From Actinoplanes octamycinicus (GTDB lineage Bacteria > Actinomycetota > Actinomycetes > Mycobacteriales > Micromonosporaceae), in contig NZ_JACHNB010000001.1 in NCBI RefSeq assembly GCF_014205225.1, positions 5,127,501 through 5,191,500 on the forward strand: a stretch of 64,000 bases of DNA, written 5' to 3'. A program made the translations under genes and the position numbers. Position 1 is the stretch's first letter, and every line of letters begins with the position of its first letter. Shown piece after piece: positions 43,007 to 51,449 of this stretch. The notes under the pieces are model-generated. The model saw only the letters and a list, made by a program, of their open reading frames with translations, ran no database searches and was not told the origin of the DNA.

Positions 43007-46000
43007 ATGAGCGTGGAGCTGACCCTATTGACGCGGGTGTGCCACCGTGGCGTGGAGATCGGCGGTTCCCGGCTGGGTGACCTGCTCGCGCTGCTGGCCG
43101 GGGAGCCGGCCGGGTGCGGCGCGGCTCGCCTGATCGCCGAGCTGTGGCCCGCGGAGCAGCCCGAGCATCCCGCGAAGGCGCTGCAGACCCTGGTCGCGCG
43201 GGCCCGGGCGAGGCTCGGCGCGGAGTCGATCGTGAGCACGCCGACCGGCTACCGGCTGGCGCTCGGTCCGGAGCGGGTGGACGCCTCGGCGGTGCTGCTG
43301 CGGGCGGCGGCGAGTGAGCGGCATGCCCGGGCCGGGGAGCATGCCGCGGCGCTGGCCGAGGCCGAGGCCGGGCTGGCGCTGTTCGGCGGGGAGGCGGCGG
43401 ACGGGCCGCTCGGTGAGTTGCGGGCGGCGCGCGAGGCGACCCGGCGCGAGCTGGTCAGGGCGCGGGCGCTGGCGCTGGCCCGGCTGGGCAGGCCGGACGC
43501 CGGGGCGATCGAGGAGGTGCTCGCGGACCGGCCGCGCGACGAGGAGGTGCTGCTCGAACTGCTGCGCGGCGAGGCCGCGACGCAGGGCCCGGCGGCGGCG
43601 CTGGCCCGCTACGACGCCTATCGCCGGGCGCTGCGCGACGAGCTCGGCGCCGATCCGGGTCCGGCGCTGCGCGCGGTGCACCGGGAGCTGCTGCTCAGCG
43701 ACGCGCCGATGGTCCGGCAGGGCCTGCGCCACGAGCCGAACGAGCTGCTCGGCCGGGACGCGGACGTCGCCGCGGTCGGGGCGCTGCTGCGTACCCGGCG
43801 GGTCGTCTCGGTGGTCGGCGCCGGCGGACTCGGCAAGACCCGGCTGGCCCAGGCGGTCGGCCGGCGCGCCGGGCACCGCCTGGTCTACCTGATCGAGCTG
43901 GCCGGGGTGAGCCGGGACGCCGAGGTGCTGGGCACGGTCGCCGCCGCGCTCGGCGTGCCCGAGGCGGCCGGGGTGAGCGGGCTGGCCGCCGCCCTGGAAC
44001 CCGGGCCGGCCCTGCTCGTCCTGGACAACTGCGAGCAGGTGATCGACGGCGTGGCCGGCCTGGTCCGGGACCTGGTCGGGCTGGCCGGCGGGCTGACCGT
44101 GCTGACCACCAGCCGGGCGCCGCTCGGGCTGTCCGCGGAGACCGTCTATCCGCTGCCCGAGCTGGACCTGCCGACCACGGTGGCACTGTTCACCCAGCGG
44201 GCCCGGGCCGCCCGGCCGGGCGCCGAGCTGCCGCCGGACGCGGTCCGCGACCTGTGCCGCCGCCTCGACGGGCTGCCGCTCGCCGTGGAGCTGGCCGCGG
44301 CCCGGATCCGGATCATGTCGCCGGCCGAGATCGCCGGCCGGTTCTCGCTGCACCAGGGCGGCAGCCGGGACCTGCCGGAACGCCACCGCACCCTGCACGC
44401 GGTGATCGACTGGAGCTGGCACCTGCTGGACGCGGACGGCCAGGCCGCGATGCGGGCGCTGTCGATCTTCCCGGGCGGGTTCACCGCGGACACCGTGCGG
44501 CAGGTGCTCGGCGACGACGCGGTGGTCGGGCAGCTGGCCGACCAGTCGCTGGTCAAGGTGGTCGACAGTCCGGCCGGCACCCGGTTCCGGATGCTGGAGA
44601 CGGTGCGTGAGTTCAGTGCCGCCCGGCGCGACGAGGCCGGCGGCACCGAGGCGGCGACGGAGCGGTTCCTGGCCTGGGCGCGGGCGCTGGGTGTCCGGGA
44701 GCGATCGGACTACGCGGCCGCCCTGGTGTTCGCCGCCGAGGAGATCCGGGCCGAGCAGGACAACCTGGTGCTGGCGTTGCGGCTCGGACTGGACCGGGGT
44801 GACGGGGCGACCGTGGCGGCGGCCGGAGCGCTGCTCGGGGCACTGTGGCTGACCGATTCGAACCTCGGCCGGCTGACGTCGCTGGCCGGCGACGTGCCGG
44901 AGGTGCTGGCCCGGTTCCGGCCCGGCCCGGCGTACGTCGAAGCCACCCGCACCACCGCGGTCTGGTGCGCGATGACCGCCTTCATCACCCGCGGTCCGCG
45001 GCCGTTGCGGGCCCTGGCGGTCCTGCGCCGGCTGCCGCGGCCGGAGCCCGGCACGCTGATCGGCGCGGCGCAGGCGGTGCTCGGCGCGGACGACCCGCGG
45101 GTGCTCGCCGACAGCGCGGATCCGCTGCTGGCCGGGCTGGCCTGGTACGCCTTCTCCTACCGGGCCGAGAACGCCAACGACTCGGAGTCCGCGCTGCTCG
45201 CCGCCCGCCGGATGCTGGCCCGGGTGGCCGGCCTGGACCCGTGGCTGCGCGCCCTCGCCCACGCCCGGATCGGCGAGTTGTGCCTGCAGGCGGCGCCGGG
45301 CGAGGAGGCGTTCCGGCACCTGGACACGGCTCTGTCGATCATGGAGGAGCTGGGCGCCTGGTCGAGCGCCGCCCGGGCCCGCTGGGCGATCGTGCTCGCC
45401 GACCTGCAGCGGGGCGCGCTGGACCGGGCCGAGCAGGGCCTCGAACACCTGAGCCGCGGGGTGCTCACCGAGGAGGCCGGGACGATGATGTTCGACCTGT
45501 GCAGCCGGGCCGAGATCCGGCTCGGGCGCGGCGACGTCGACGGCGGGCTGCGGCTGTGGCGCCAGGCGGCCGACGGGTTGCGGACCGACGAGGGGCTGTG
45601 GGCCGGCGAGGTGCTCGCCGTCGCGGTGATCGTGCACTGCCGGCACGGCCGGTCCGGGCCGATCGCGGACATCGCCGGGCTGGTGATCCGGCGGCTGCGG
45701 GCGGCGCTGCCGGACGCGCCGGTCGCGGTCTTCCGGATCCACGGCGTGATGCTGGTCGCGGCGGCGGCGTTCGCGCAGGCCCGCGGCTTCACCGCGGAGG
45801 CCGGGAGGTTGGTCGCGGTCGCCGGCCGATTCGGATTCTCCGGTACGTTCCCGTCGGTGCCGATCGCGGCCGAGGCGGCCCGGGAGGCGGGTGGGCCGGC
45901 GTACCCCGCGGCGGTGGCGGAGTACGCCGGCCTGGAGCCCGCCGCGCTCCGGGCGGCCGCCATCCGGCTACTGGGCCGGATCTCGCCGGAAGAGCAGGCG

Positions 46001-46009
46001 GGCCCATAG
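43007..46009 (+). CDS. SARP/AfsR-family regulator with BTAD and NB-ARC domains
   Basis: A 1000-residue transcriptional activator. Order: OmpR-type winged helix about 5-85 (ELWPAEQPEHPAKALQTLVARAR, given in part, and TPTGYRLAL), BTAD helical domain about 90-240 (YDAYRRALRDELGADPGPALRAVH contains its end), an NB-ARC P-loop ATPase about 245-560 with VVSVVGAGGLGKTRLAQAV (Walker A) and ALLVLDNCEQ (Walker B), then a helical TPR-like sensor region. Such proteins activate secondary-metabolite or other operons in actinomycetes after ATP or ligand binding. The nearest candidate target is the convergent ABC-2 exporter operon, but there is no direct evidence. Overlaps the permease gene by 42 bp at the 3' ends. 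Confidence 0.92.
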   Translation: MSVELTLLTRVCHRGVEIGGSRLGDLLALLAGEPAGCGAARLIAELWPAEQPEHPAKALQTLVARARARLGAESIVSTPTGYRLALGPERVDASAVLLRAAASERHARAGEHAAALAEAEAGLALFGGEAADGPLGELRAAREATRRELVRARALALARLGRPDAGAIEEVLADRPRDEEVLLELLRGEAATQGPAAALARYDAYRRALRDELGADPGPALRAVHRELLLSDAPMVRQGLRHEPNELLGRDADVAAVGALLRTRRVVSVVGAGGLGKTRLAQAVGRRAGHRLVYLIELAGVSRDAEVLGTVAAALGVPEAAGVSGLAAALEPGPALLVLDNCEQVIDGVAGLVRDLVGLAGGLTVLTTSRAPLGLSAETVYPLPELDLPTTVALFTQRARAARPGAELPPDAVRDLCRRLDGLPLAVELAAARIRIMSPAEIAGRFSLHQGGSRDLPERHRTLHAVIDWSWHLLDADGQAAMRALSIFPGGFTADTVRQVLGDDAVVGQLADQSLVKVVDSPAGTRFRMLETVREFSAARRDEAGGTEAATERFLAWARALGVRERSDYAAALVFAAEEIRAEQDNLVLALRLGLDRGDGATVAAAGALLGALWLTDSNLGRLTSLAGDVPEVLARFRPGPAYVEATRTTAVWCAMTAFITRGPRPLRALAVLRRLPRPEPGTLIGAAQAVLGADDPRVLADSADPLLAGLAWYAFSYRAENANDSESALLAARRMLARVAGLDPWLRALAHARIGELCLQAAPGEEAFRHLDTALSIMEELGAWSSAARARWAIVLADLQRGALDRAEQGLEHLSRGVLTEEAGTMMFDLCSRAEIRLGRGDVDGGLRLWRQAADGLRTDEGLWAGEVLAVAVIVHCRHGRSGPIADIAGLVIRRLRAALPDAPVAVFRIHGVMLVAAAAFAQARGFTAEAGRLVAVAGRFGFSGTFPSVPIAAEAAREAGGPAYPAAVAEYAGLEPAALRAAAIRLLGRISPEEQAGP

Positions 46010-46723
46010 ATAACCGGCGGTCGCCAGGAGCAGGCACCAGCCCACCGCGAGCGGGCCGCTGCTCCCGATCGCTCCGCCCAGCAGCAAGCCGCGCAGGCTG
46101 TCGATGATCGGCGTGAACGGCTCGTGCGCGGCGAACCAGCGGACCGCGCCGGACATCGACTCCGGCCGGACGAAGGCGCTGCTCAGGAACGGCAGCACCT
46201 GCGCGATCAGGGTGAACGGCGCGGTGCCCTCGGCGGTCTTCGCGGCCAGCCCGACCGCCACCCCGATCCAGGTCATCGCGACGGTGAGCAGGGCCAGCAC
46301 CCCGGCCGCCGCGAGCCAGCGGACCGGGTCGCCGGTCGGCCGGAAACCCAGCGCCAGCGCCACGGCCACCACCAGCACCGCGCTCAGCAGCGTCCGCAGG
46401 GTGGAGCCGGCCACGTGCCCGGTCAGCACCGACGCGCGCGAGATGGCCATGGTCCGGAACCGGTTGATGATGCCCTGGGTCATGTCCCGGTTGACGGCCA
46501 GCGCCGTGGTCGTGGAGCCGTAGCCGACCGTCATCAGCAGCACCCCGGCGACCAGGTAGTCGATGTAGTCGTCCTGGGACATCCCGGCGCTCAGCGTCCC
46601 ACCGAGGACGCCGACGAAGAGCAGCAGCAGGACCACCGGCATGCCGACGGTCATGATGATGGTGCCCGGGTTGCGGGCGGTGTGCCGGGCGTTGCGCCGC
46701 AGCATGGTGATCGCGTCACGCAT
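45968..46723 (-). CDS. ABC-2 type exporter, permease subunit (DrrB-like)
   Basis: A 251-residue inner-membrane permease with six predicted helices, beginning MRDAITMLRRNARHTARNPG, an amphipathic lead-in usual for DrrB-type permeases. Membrane segments include TIIMTVGMPVVLLLLFVGVL, YLVAGVLLMTVGYGSTTTAL and TLRTLLSAVLVVAVALALG. The conserved cytosolic segment NRDMTQGIINRFRTMAISR matches the ABC2 family. It overlaps the ATPase gene by one base (TGATG), ensuring coupled translation. The pair likely exports a drug or secondary metabolite; substrate unknown. Confidence 0.9.
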   Translation of the reverse strand: MRDAITMLRRNARHTARNPGTIIMTVGMPVVLLLLFVGVLGGTLSAGMSQDDYIDYLVAGVLLMTVGYGSTTTALAVNRDMTQGIINRFRTMAISRASVLTGHVAGSTLRTLLSAVLVVAVALALGFRPTGDPVRWLAAAGVLALLTVAMTWIGVAVGLAAKTAEGTAPFTLIAQVLPFLSSAFVRPESMSGAVRWFAAHEPFTPIIDSLRGLLLGGAIGSSGPLAVGWCLLLATAGYLWARLLFRRDPAQ

Positions 46724-47634
46724 CAGGCCACCGCTTTCCGCTCGGTCAGGGCCAGGAAGACGTCCTCCAGATCGGGGGAGTGCACGGACAGCTCCTCGGC
46801 CTCGATCCCGGCCCGGTCCAGCTGGTCCAGCAGCTCCCGGGGCTTCGTGGTGGGCAGCCGGAGGGCGAGCGCCTCGTCGTCGCGTTCGCTTCCGCTGAAC
46901 AGCGCCGCCGCGGCGGCGAGCGTCCCGGCGTCGGCGAACCGCAGCCGGACGTGGCCGCCCGGCACCCGGCTCTTCAGCTCGGCGGGGGTGCCGGCCGCGA
47001 CGATCCGGCCGTCGTCGAGCAGCGCGACCCGGTCGGCGAGCTGATCCGCCTCCTCCAGGTACTGCGTGGTCAGGAAGATCGTGACGCCGCCGGCCACCAG
47101 CTCCCGGACGGTCTGCCACATCATCCGCCGGCTGCGCGGGTCGAGCCCGGTGGTCGGCTCGTCCAGGAAGATCAGCCGCGGCTGCCCGACCAGCGTCATC
47201 GCCAGGTCCAGCCGCCGCCGCATCCCGCCGGAGCAGGTGGCGGCCGGCTTGCCCGCCACCGCGCCCAGGTCGAACCGATCGAGCAGCTCGCCGACCCGCC
47301 GCCGCCGGGCGGTCCGCTCCAGGTGGTGCAGGTCGGCCATCAGCTCCAGGTTCTCCGCGCCGGTCAGCAGGTCGTCGACCGCGGAGAACTGCCCGGTCAC
47401 CCCGATCATCCGCCGGATCGCCTCGGGCTCCCGCCGCAGGTCGTGCCCGCCGATCGTCACCTCCCCGCCGTCGAACCCGATCAACGTGGACAGGATCCGC
47501 ACCGCCGTCGTCTTCCCCGCCCCGTTCGGCCCGAGCAGCGCGAACGTCGTCCCGCCCGGTACCGCGAAGTCGATCCCACCGAGCACCACCTTGCTCCCGA
47601 ACGACTTCCGCAGCCCGCTGACCGCGACTGTCAT
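46723..47634 (-). CDS. ABC exporter ATP-binding protein (DrrA-like)
   Basis: A 303-residue ATPase of the daunorubicin-resistance (DrrA) family. Walker A LLGPNGAGKTTAVRIL near 33-48, Q-loop VTGQFSAVDD, signature CSGGMRRRLDLAM near 134-146 (Cys in place of Leu at position one), Walker B LIFLDEPTTGLDPRSRR near 156-172 and the H-loop region FLTTQYLEEAD with Gln where many ABC proteins have His, as is usual in DrrA. The C-terminal DrrA domain is at about 225-300. GGGGAGAG precedes the ATG at 47634. The permease gene follows with a one-base overlap. Confidence 0.95.
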   Translation of the reverse strand: MTVAVSGLRKSFGSKVVLGGIDFAVPGGTTFALLGPNGAGKTTAVRILSTLIGFDGGEVTIGGHDLRREPEAIRRMIGVTGQFSAVDDLLTGAENLELMADLHHLERTARRRRVGELLDRFDLGAVAGKPAATCSGGMRRRLDLAMTLVGQPRLIFLDEPTTGLDPRSRRMMWQTVRELVAGGVTIFLTTQYLEEADQLADRVALLDDGRIVAAGTPAELKSRVPGGHVRLRFADAGTLAAAAALFSGSERDDEALALRLPTTKPRELLDQLDRAGIEAEELSVHSPDLEDVFLALTERKAVA

Positions 47635-47904
47635 GGCTCTCCCCTCTCCTCGTGCTGAGGGGAGGAAGCCTGCGCGGCCCCGGCTTCACCCCGGTGTCAT
47701 CCCGGCGTCAGCGCGGCTCCACGCCGATCCGGTGCTCGGTGAGCAGACCCGGCGGACAGCCGGCGGTCAGGCGTGCCCGGCCACCGCCGAGTCGTGCCGG
47801 ACGACCTCGCGGTGGTCTCCGTGACTCATGCCGGACATTGCGTCGGGGGCGGATCGAGTAGCGTCACGGGGCGTCGTCGGGGGGCGGACGGGAGGGGGTC
47901 GTTC

Positions 47905-48324
47905 GTGGAGCAGGTGTCGCCGGCGGTCGGGTACGGGCATCCGGACGGGGTGCGGATCTCGCCGGAGGTGAGTCCGTTCGGGCGGCTGGCCGGGCAGGTC
48001 ATCGACGCGGTGCTGTTCGTCGGGACGGCCGGGGTCGGGTGGCTGGTGTGGGCGGTGCTGGTGGCCGGGCGGGGGCAGACGCCGGGGCGGCAGCCGCTCG
48101 GGCACGCGGTCGCCGACGTGCGCACCGGGCGGCCGGTCGGGCGGGGCCGGATGGTGGTGCGCGAGCTGCTGGCCAAGTGGCTGCTCTGGGCCGTGCTCGG
48201 GGTGCTGACCCTGGGCGTCTACCCGGTGGTCGACGTGCTGTTCGTCTTCGGGGACCGGCAGCGGACGTTGCATGACCGGATCGCCGGGACCATCGTCGTC
48301 CACAAATGGGGTGTTGATCTCTGA
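47905..48324 (+). CDS. RDD family membrane protein
   Basis: A 139-residue membrane protein of unknown function in the RDD family. The family core is here: FGRLAGQVIDAVLF (RxxA..D motif, helix 1), VGWLVWAVLVAGRGQTPGRQPLGHAVADVR, split as helix 2 and the conserved GQTPG(R/K) loop near 60-66, and a third helix LLWAVLGVLTLGVYPVVD. The C-terminal DRQRTLHDRIAGTIVV is also standard. Longer upstream frames lack a ribosome site; GGGAGGGGG precedes the GTG at 47905. The lipoprotein gene follows after 103 bp. Confidence 0.9.
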   Translation: MEQVSPAVGYGHPDGVRISPEVSPFGRLAGQVIDAVLFVGTAGVGWLVWAVLVAGRGQTPGRQPLGHAVADVRTGRPVGRGRMVVRELLAKWLLWAVLGVLTLGVYPVVDVLFVFGDRQRTLHDRIAGTIVVHKWGVDL

Positions 48325-48427
48325 CCGCCCCGAGGTCCCGGTGCGGCGCGGGTGGGCGGCGGCCAGTATCGTCACGCGCCATACCGCGGGTCGCACACCC
48401 GCCAGATACAGGGAAGTGACAGACGTC

Positions 48428-49159
48428 ATGAAGGCTGCAACCCGCGTCGGCCTGGCCGCGCTGACCATCACCGCCGCGCTCCTGGCCGGCTGCGGCAATG
48501 GCGACAAGCCGGACGACTCGGCCCCGGCCAAGGCGGCCGCCAACGGCGTCGCCGACCTGGCGGCCCCGGCGATCCTGGACAAGGCCAAGGCCGCGCTCAA
48601 GGCGGCGTCGTCCTTCCACGTCAAGGGCGCGATGAGCGAGGACGGCGACGTCACCCAGATCGACCTGAAGGTGGCCGGCAAGGACCTGGCCGGTTCGATC
48701 CAGATGGGCGAGGCCAAGCTGCAGATGCTGTCGGTCGCCGGCGCCCGCTACATCAAGCCGAACGACGCGTTCTGGACGATGATCGACTCCTCCGGCGCCA
48801 CCGCGAAGCTGATGAAGCAGGCGGTCGGCGACAAGTGGATCAAGCCGACCGCGAACGACGCCAGCCTGGGCTCGTTCTTCTTCGGCGAGTCGGACATCGA
48901 CGAGATGCTGACCCCGGGCGGCGCGGTGACCAAGGGTGAGGCCAAGGCGGTCGACGGCGTGCCGGCGATCGGCCTGGTGGACAGCTCGGACACCAAGACC
49001 GTGCTGTACGTGGCGACCAGCGGCGAGCCCTACCCGATCAAGATGGAGCGGCCGGCGCCGGAGGGCCTGACCTTCAGCGAGTTCAACCAGACGTTCGCCG
49101 AGATCAAGGCCCCGGCCGAGACCGACGTCGTCGACCAGTCGAAGATCCAGAAGAAGTAG
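48428..49159 (+). CDS. Lipoprotein, LppX/LprG-like fold suspected
   Basis: A 243-residue exported lipoprotein. The signal peptide MKAATRVGLAALTITAALLA ends in the lipobox LLAGC, so Cys-22 is probably acylated. The mature part starts with a helix (ILDKAKAALKAASSFHVKGAM) and continues in a beta-rich half-barrel: DVTQIDLKVAGKDLAGSIQM, then ARYIKPNDAFWTMI, a later GVPAIGLVDSSDTKTVLYVA and EPYPIKME. This pattern is typical of actinobacterial LppX_LprAFG-like proteins that carry lipids, but the match is by eye only. Start ATG 48428; a GGGAAG site is 12 nt away. Confidence 0.75.
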   Translation: MKAATRVGLAALTITAALLAGCGNGDKPDDSAPAKAAANGVADLAAPAILDKAKAALKAASSFHVKGAMSEDGDVTQIDLKVAGKDLAGSIQMGEAKLQMLSVAGARYIKPNDAFWTMIDSSGATAKLMKQAVGDKWIKPTANDASLGSFFFGESDIDEMLTPGGAVTKGEAKAVDGVPAIGLVDSSDTKTVLYVATSGEPYPIKMERPAPEGLTFSEFNQTFAEIKAPAETDVVDQSKIQKK

Positions 49160-49165
49160 TCCCGG

Positions 49166-49474
49166 TCAGTCCGGCAGCAGCGGGCGCATGAAGGTGCGCT
49201 CGTAGCGGAGCACGCAGCCGGACTCGTCGCGGATCCGGTCGGCGGCGATGAACTCCGGGTCGCTGCCGAACCGGGTGCGGTACTGCTCGTAGGCGGCCAG
49301 GCTGGGGAAGCTGAACAGCGCCTCGGCCCGGTCGCTGGCCCCCTCGGCGGGCAGGAAGTAGCCGTGGTGGACGCCGCCGTGGGCGCCGACCAGGCGGATC
49401 CACTCGCGGGCGAAGCGCTCGAACGCCTCGATCTGCCGGGGGTCGATGGTGTAGTGCACGACGCAGGTGATCAC
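49166..49474 (-). CDS. NIPSNAP/dimeric alpha-beta barrel protein
   Basis: A 102-residue small protein of the NIPSNAP family (ferredoxin-like dimeric barrel). Signature: ITCVVHYTIDPRQIEAFERF near 2-21, then HHGYFLPAEGASDRAEALFSF, and a tail with YRTRFGSDPEF. Relatives act as small monooxygenase-like or scaffolding proteins; exact reaction unknown. The GTG start at 49474 overlaps the stop of the truncated haemoglobin gene (GTGA), so translation is coupled. The pairing with a globin suggests a role in oxygen or NO chemistry, as inference. Confidence 0.85.
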   Translation of the reverse strand: MITCVVHYTIDPRQIEAFERFAREWIRLVGAHGGVHHGYFLPAEGASDRAEALFSFPSLAAYEQYRTRFGSDPEFIAADRIRDESGCVLRYERTFMRPLLPD

Positions 49475-49923
49475 CGGGACAGTGAACCCGACCACGACCA
49501 CCGCGGCATCGGCGAGTCGGGCGGCACGGTCGCCGAGGTCGGGAAGATGCCGGCCACCTCGCGGGTCGCGCAGTGCATGTAGTCGTGCAGGACGGCCTGC
49601 AACTCCGCGTCGTCCGGCAGGGTGTGCGCCACCGCCTCGTCGAAGACCTCGGCGAACCGTTGCGAGAACGGGTCCTCGTCGCACTGGTTGGCGTGCACCC
49701 GCAGCATCGCCGGGTGCCCGCCGAACCGCTCCGAGTAGACCGGCGGCCCGCCGAGCACCTCACCCCAGTAGTCGGCCAGCCGCTGCACGTGCTCCGGGTT
49801 GCCGACGTGCGAGAACGGGTGCTCCAGGACCGGGTCGGCCAGGCAGCGGGCGTGGAAGTCGGTGGCCAGGGCGAGCATCGCCGGCGCTCCGCCGGCGGCT
49901 TCGAAGAGCGTAGGGCGTTCCAT
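49471..49923 (-). CDS. Truncated haemoglobin (group II-like)
   Basis: A 150-residue 2-over-2 globin, probably binding haem and O2 or NO. Conserved: LFEAAGGAPAMLALATDFHA (helix A/B), HPFSHVGNPEHVQRLADYWGEVLGG near residues 42-66 (split here: HPFSHVGNPEHV, YWGEVLGG), and HPAMLRVHANQCDEDPFSQR with the proximal His in HAN near 83. Group II proteins detoxify NO or handle oxygen in actinobacteria. The ATG at 49923 starts MERPTLFEA. A CATGAT -10-like box lies six bases ahead. It is followed by a NIPSNAP gene with a 4-base overlap, so the two form an operon. Confidence 0.88.
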   Translation of the reverse strand: MERPTLFEAAGGAPAMLALATDFHARCLADPVLEHPFSHVGNPEHVQRLADYWGEVLGGPPVYSERFGGHPAMLRVHANQCDEDPFSQRFAEVFDEAVAHTLPDDAELQAVLHDYMHCATREVAGIFPTSATVPPDSPMPRWSWSGSLSR

Positions 49924-49990
49924 CCGCTCATCATGCCAGCCGGACAAAGTCTGACGTATGGGGCGAACTGCCGAGGGTAATCCTCGGCGA

Positions 49991-51259
49991 ATGATCCGGT
50001 ACGGGGACGAGGTGGCGTCGATCTCCCGGGAGCTGAACGACCCGGGCGACCTGGAGATCCTGCTCGACCGCGCGGACTCCGCGCGGGTCGTGATGATCGG
50101 CGAGGCCACCCACGGCACGCACGAGTTCTACGCCTGGCGGGCGGCCCTCACCCAGCGGCTGATCACCGAGCGCGGCTTCTCCTTCGTCGCGGTCGAGGGG
50201 GACTGGCCGGACTGCCAGCGGGTGGACGAGGCGGTCCGCGGCGCGCCGGGTGCGCCGGACGACCCGCGGTCCGCGCTGATCCGGTACGACCGCTGGCCCA
50301 CCTGGATGTGGGCCAACGAGGAGGTCGTCGACTTCGCCCGGTGGCTGCGCGGGCACAACGCGGTGATCCCGGACGAGGACCGGGTCGGTTTCCACGGCCT
50401 GGACGTCTACTCCCTGTGGCAGTCGATGCGCGAGATCCTCACCTGGCTGCGCGAGCACGACCCGGACCTGGTGCCGGTCGCGCTGGACGCCTACCGCTGC
50501 TTCGAGCCGTTCAACGAGGACCCGAACGCGTACGGCTGGGCCACCCAGTTCGTCGGCGCCACCTGCGAGCAGAAGATCGTCACCATGCTCGCCGAGCTGC
50601 GCGACCGGGATTTCGGGGTGTGGCAGAACGCGGCCGTGGTGGCCGGCGCGGAGAGCTACTACCGGAGCATGGTCCGCGGCGGCCCGGAGGCCTGGAACGG
50701 CCGCGACCGGCACATGGACGAGACCCTGGACCGGCTGCTCACCCGCTACGGCCCGGACGCGAAGGCGGTGGTCTGGGCGCACAACACGCACGTCGGCGAC
50801 GCCCGCGCCACCGACCAGGTGGACCACGGCGAGCTGACCCTGGGGCAGCTGGCCCGGGACCGGTTCGGCTGGGACGAGGTGCTGCTGGTGGGCATGGGGT
50901 CGTACCGCGGCAGCGTGGTGGCCGGCTCGGAGTGGGGCGCGCCGATGGAGGCGATGCCGGTGCCGCCCGGCCGGTCCGGCTCGCTCGAGGAGATCCTGCA
51001 CCTGACCGCGCCGCGGAACGCGCTGTTCGTCTTCCCGGCCGGCGACGACGCCCCGGACCTGCTCACCACGGTGCTGCCGCACCGGGCGATCGGCGTGGTC
51101 TACCGCCCGGAGCGGGAACGCTGGGGCAACTACGTGCCGACCGTGCTCGGCGACCGGTACGACGCCTTCCTCTGGTTCGACGAGACGCACGCCCTGCGAC
51201 CGCTGCACACCCTGCGGGTCAACGCGCACGAGCCGGAAACGTATCCGAGCGGTGTGTAA
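49991..51259 (+). CDS. Erythromycin-esterase-like protein
   Basis: A 422-residue soluble enzyme of the EreA/EreB-like family (PF05139). Motifs: MIGEATHGTHEFYAWRAALT near residues 35-54 with the catalytic His, FSFVAVEGDWPDCQRVDEAV, VGFHGLDVYSLWQSM near 133-147, VVWAHNTHVGDARAT near 260-274, and GSYRGSVVAGSEWGAPMEAMPV. In resistant bacteria such enzymes hydrolyse macrolide lactones, but most actinobacterial members have unknown substrates and sit with no resistance genes, as here. Start taken at ATG 49991; an ATG at 49958 is also in frame. Divergent from the globin gene. Confidence 0.9.
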   Translation: MIRYGDEVASISRELNDPGDLEILLDRADSARVVMIGEATHGTHEFYAWRAALTQRLITERGFSFVAVEGDWPDCQRVDEAVRGAPGAPDDPRSALIRYDRWPTWMWANEEVVDFARWLRGHNAVIPDEDRVGFHGLDVYSLWQSMREILTWLREHDPDLVPVALDAYRCFEPFNEDPNAYGWATQFVGATCEQKIVTMLAELRDRDFGVWQNAAVVAGAESYYRSMVRGGPEAWNGRDRHMDETLDRLLTRYGPDAKAVVWAHNTHVGDARATDQVDHGELTLGQLARDRFGWDEVLLVGMGSYRGSVVAGSEWGAPMEAMPVPPGRSGSLEEILHLTAPRNALFVFPAGDDAPDLLTTVLPHRAIGVVYRPERERWGNYVPTVLGDRYDAFLWFDETHALRPLHTLRVNAHEPETYPSGV

Positions 51260-51449
51260 TCACATTTGAAGAAGCGATTAAATCGATCTTTCGAATGGCG
51301 AGTATGCATCAGCCTAGTGACGTGCGCCAATGAATGATCGTTTCGGATGCCTGGCCGGGGAATGGTCCCCTTCCGACTGTGATCCGCATTACGCTGAGCC
51401 ATCAGCAGCCGATCATCCACATCGGAGCTTCCTCGGAACTGGGGTGTCC
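51260..51449. promoter_or_regulatory. AT-rich upstream region of the secreted lipase gene
   Basis: The first 50 bases are conspicuously AT-rich compared with the surroundings and contain the perfect palindrome CGATTAAATCG (51275-51285) followed by ATCGATCTTTCGAAT. This is probably promoter and operator DNA for the lipase; no -35/-10 pair is clear. Confidence 0.45.

Noticed and set aside
43007..47634. SARP plus ABC exporter as a secondary-metabolite gene cluster
   Set aside because: No biosynthetic enzymes such as PKS, NRPS or terpene synthases lie near; the P450 is 40 kb away.
49991..51259. Macrolide resistance gene
   Set aside because: Family membership alone does not show macrolide hydrolysis; no linked resistance or macrolide genes are present.
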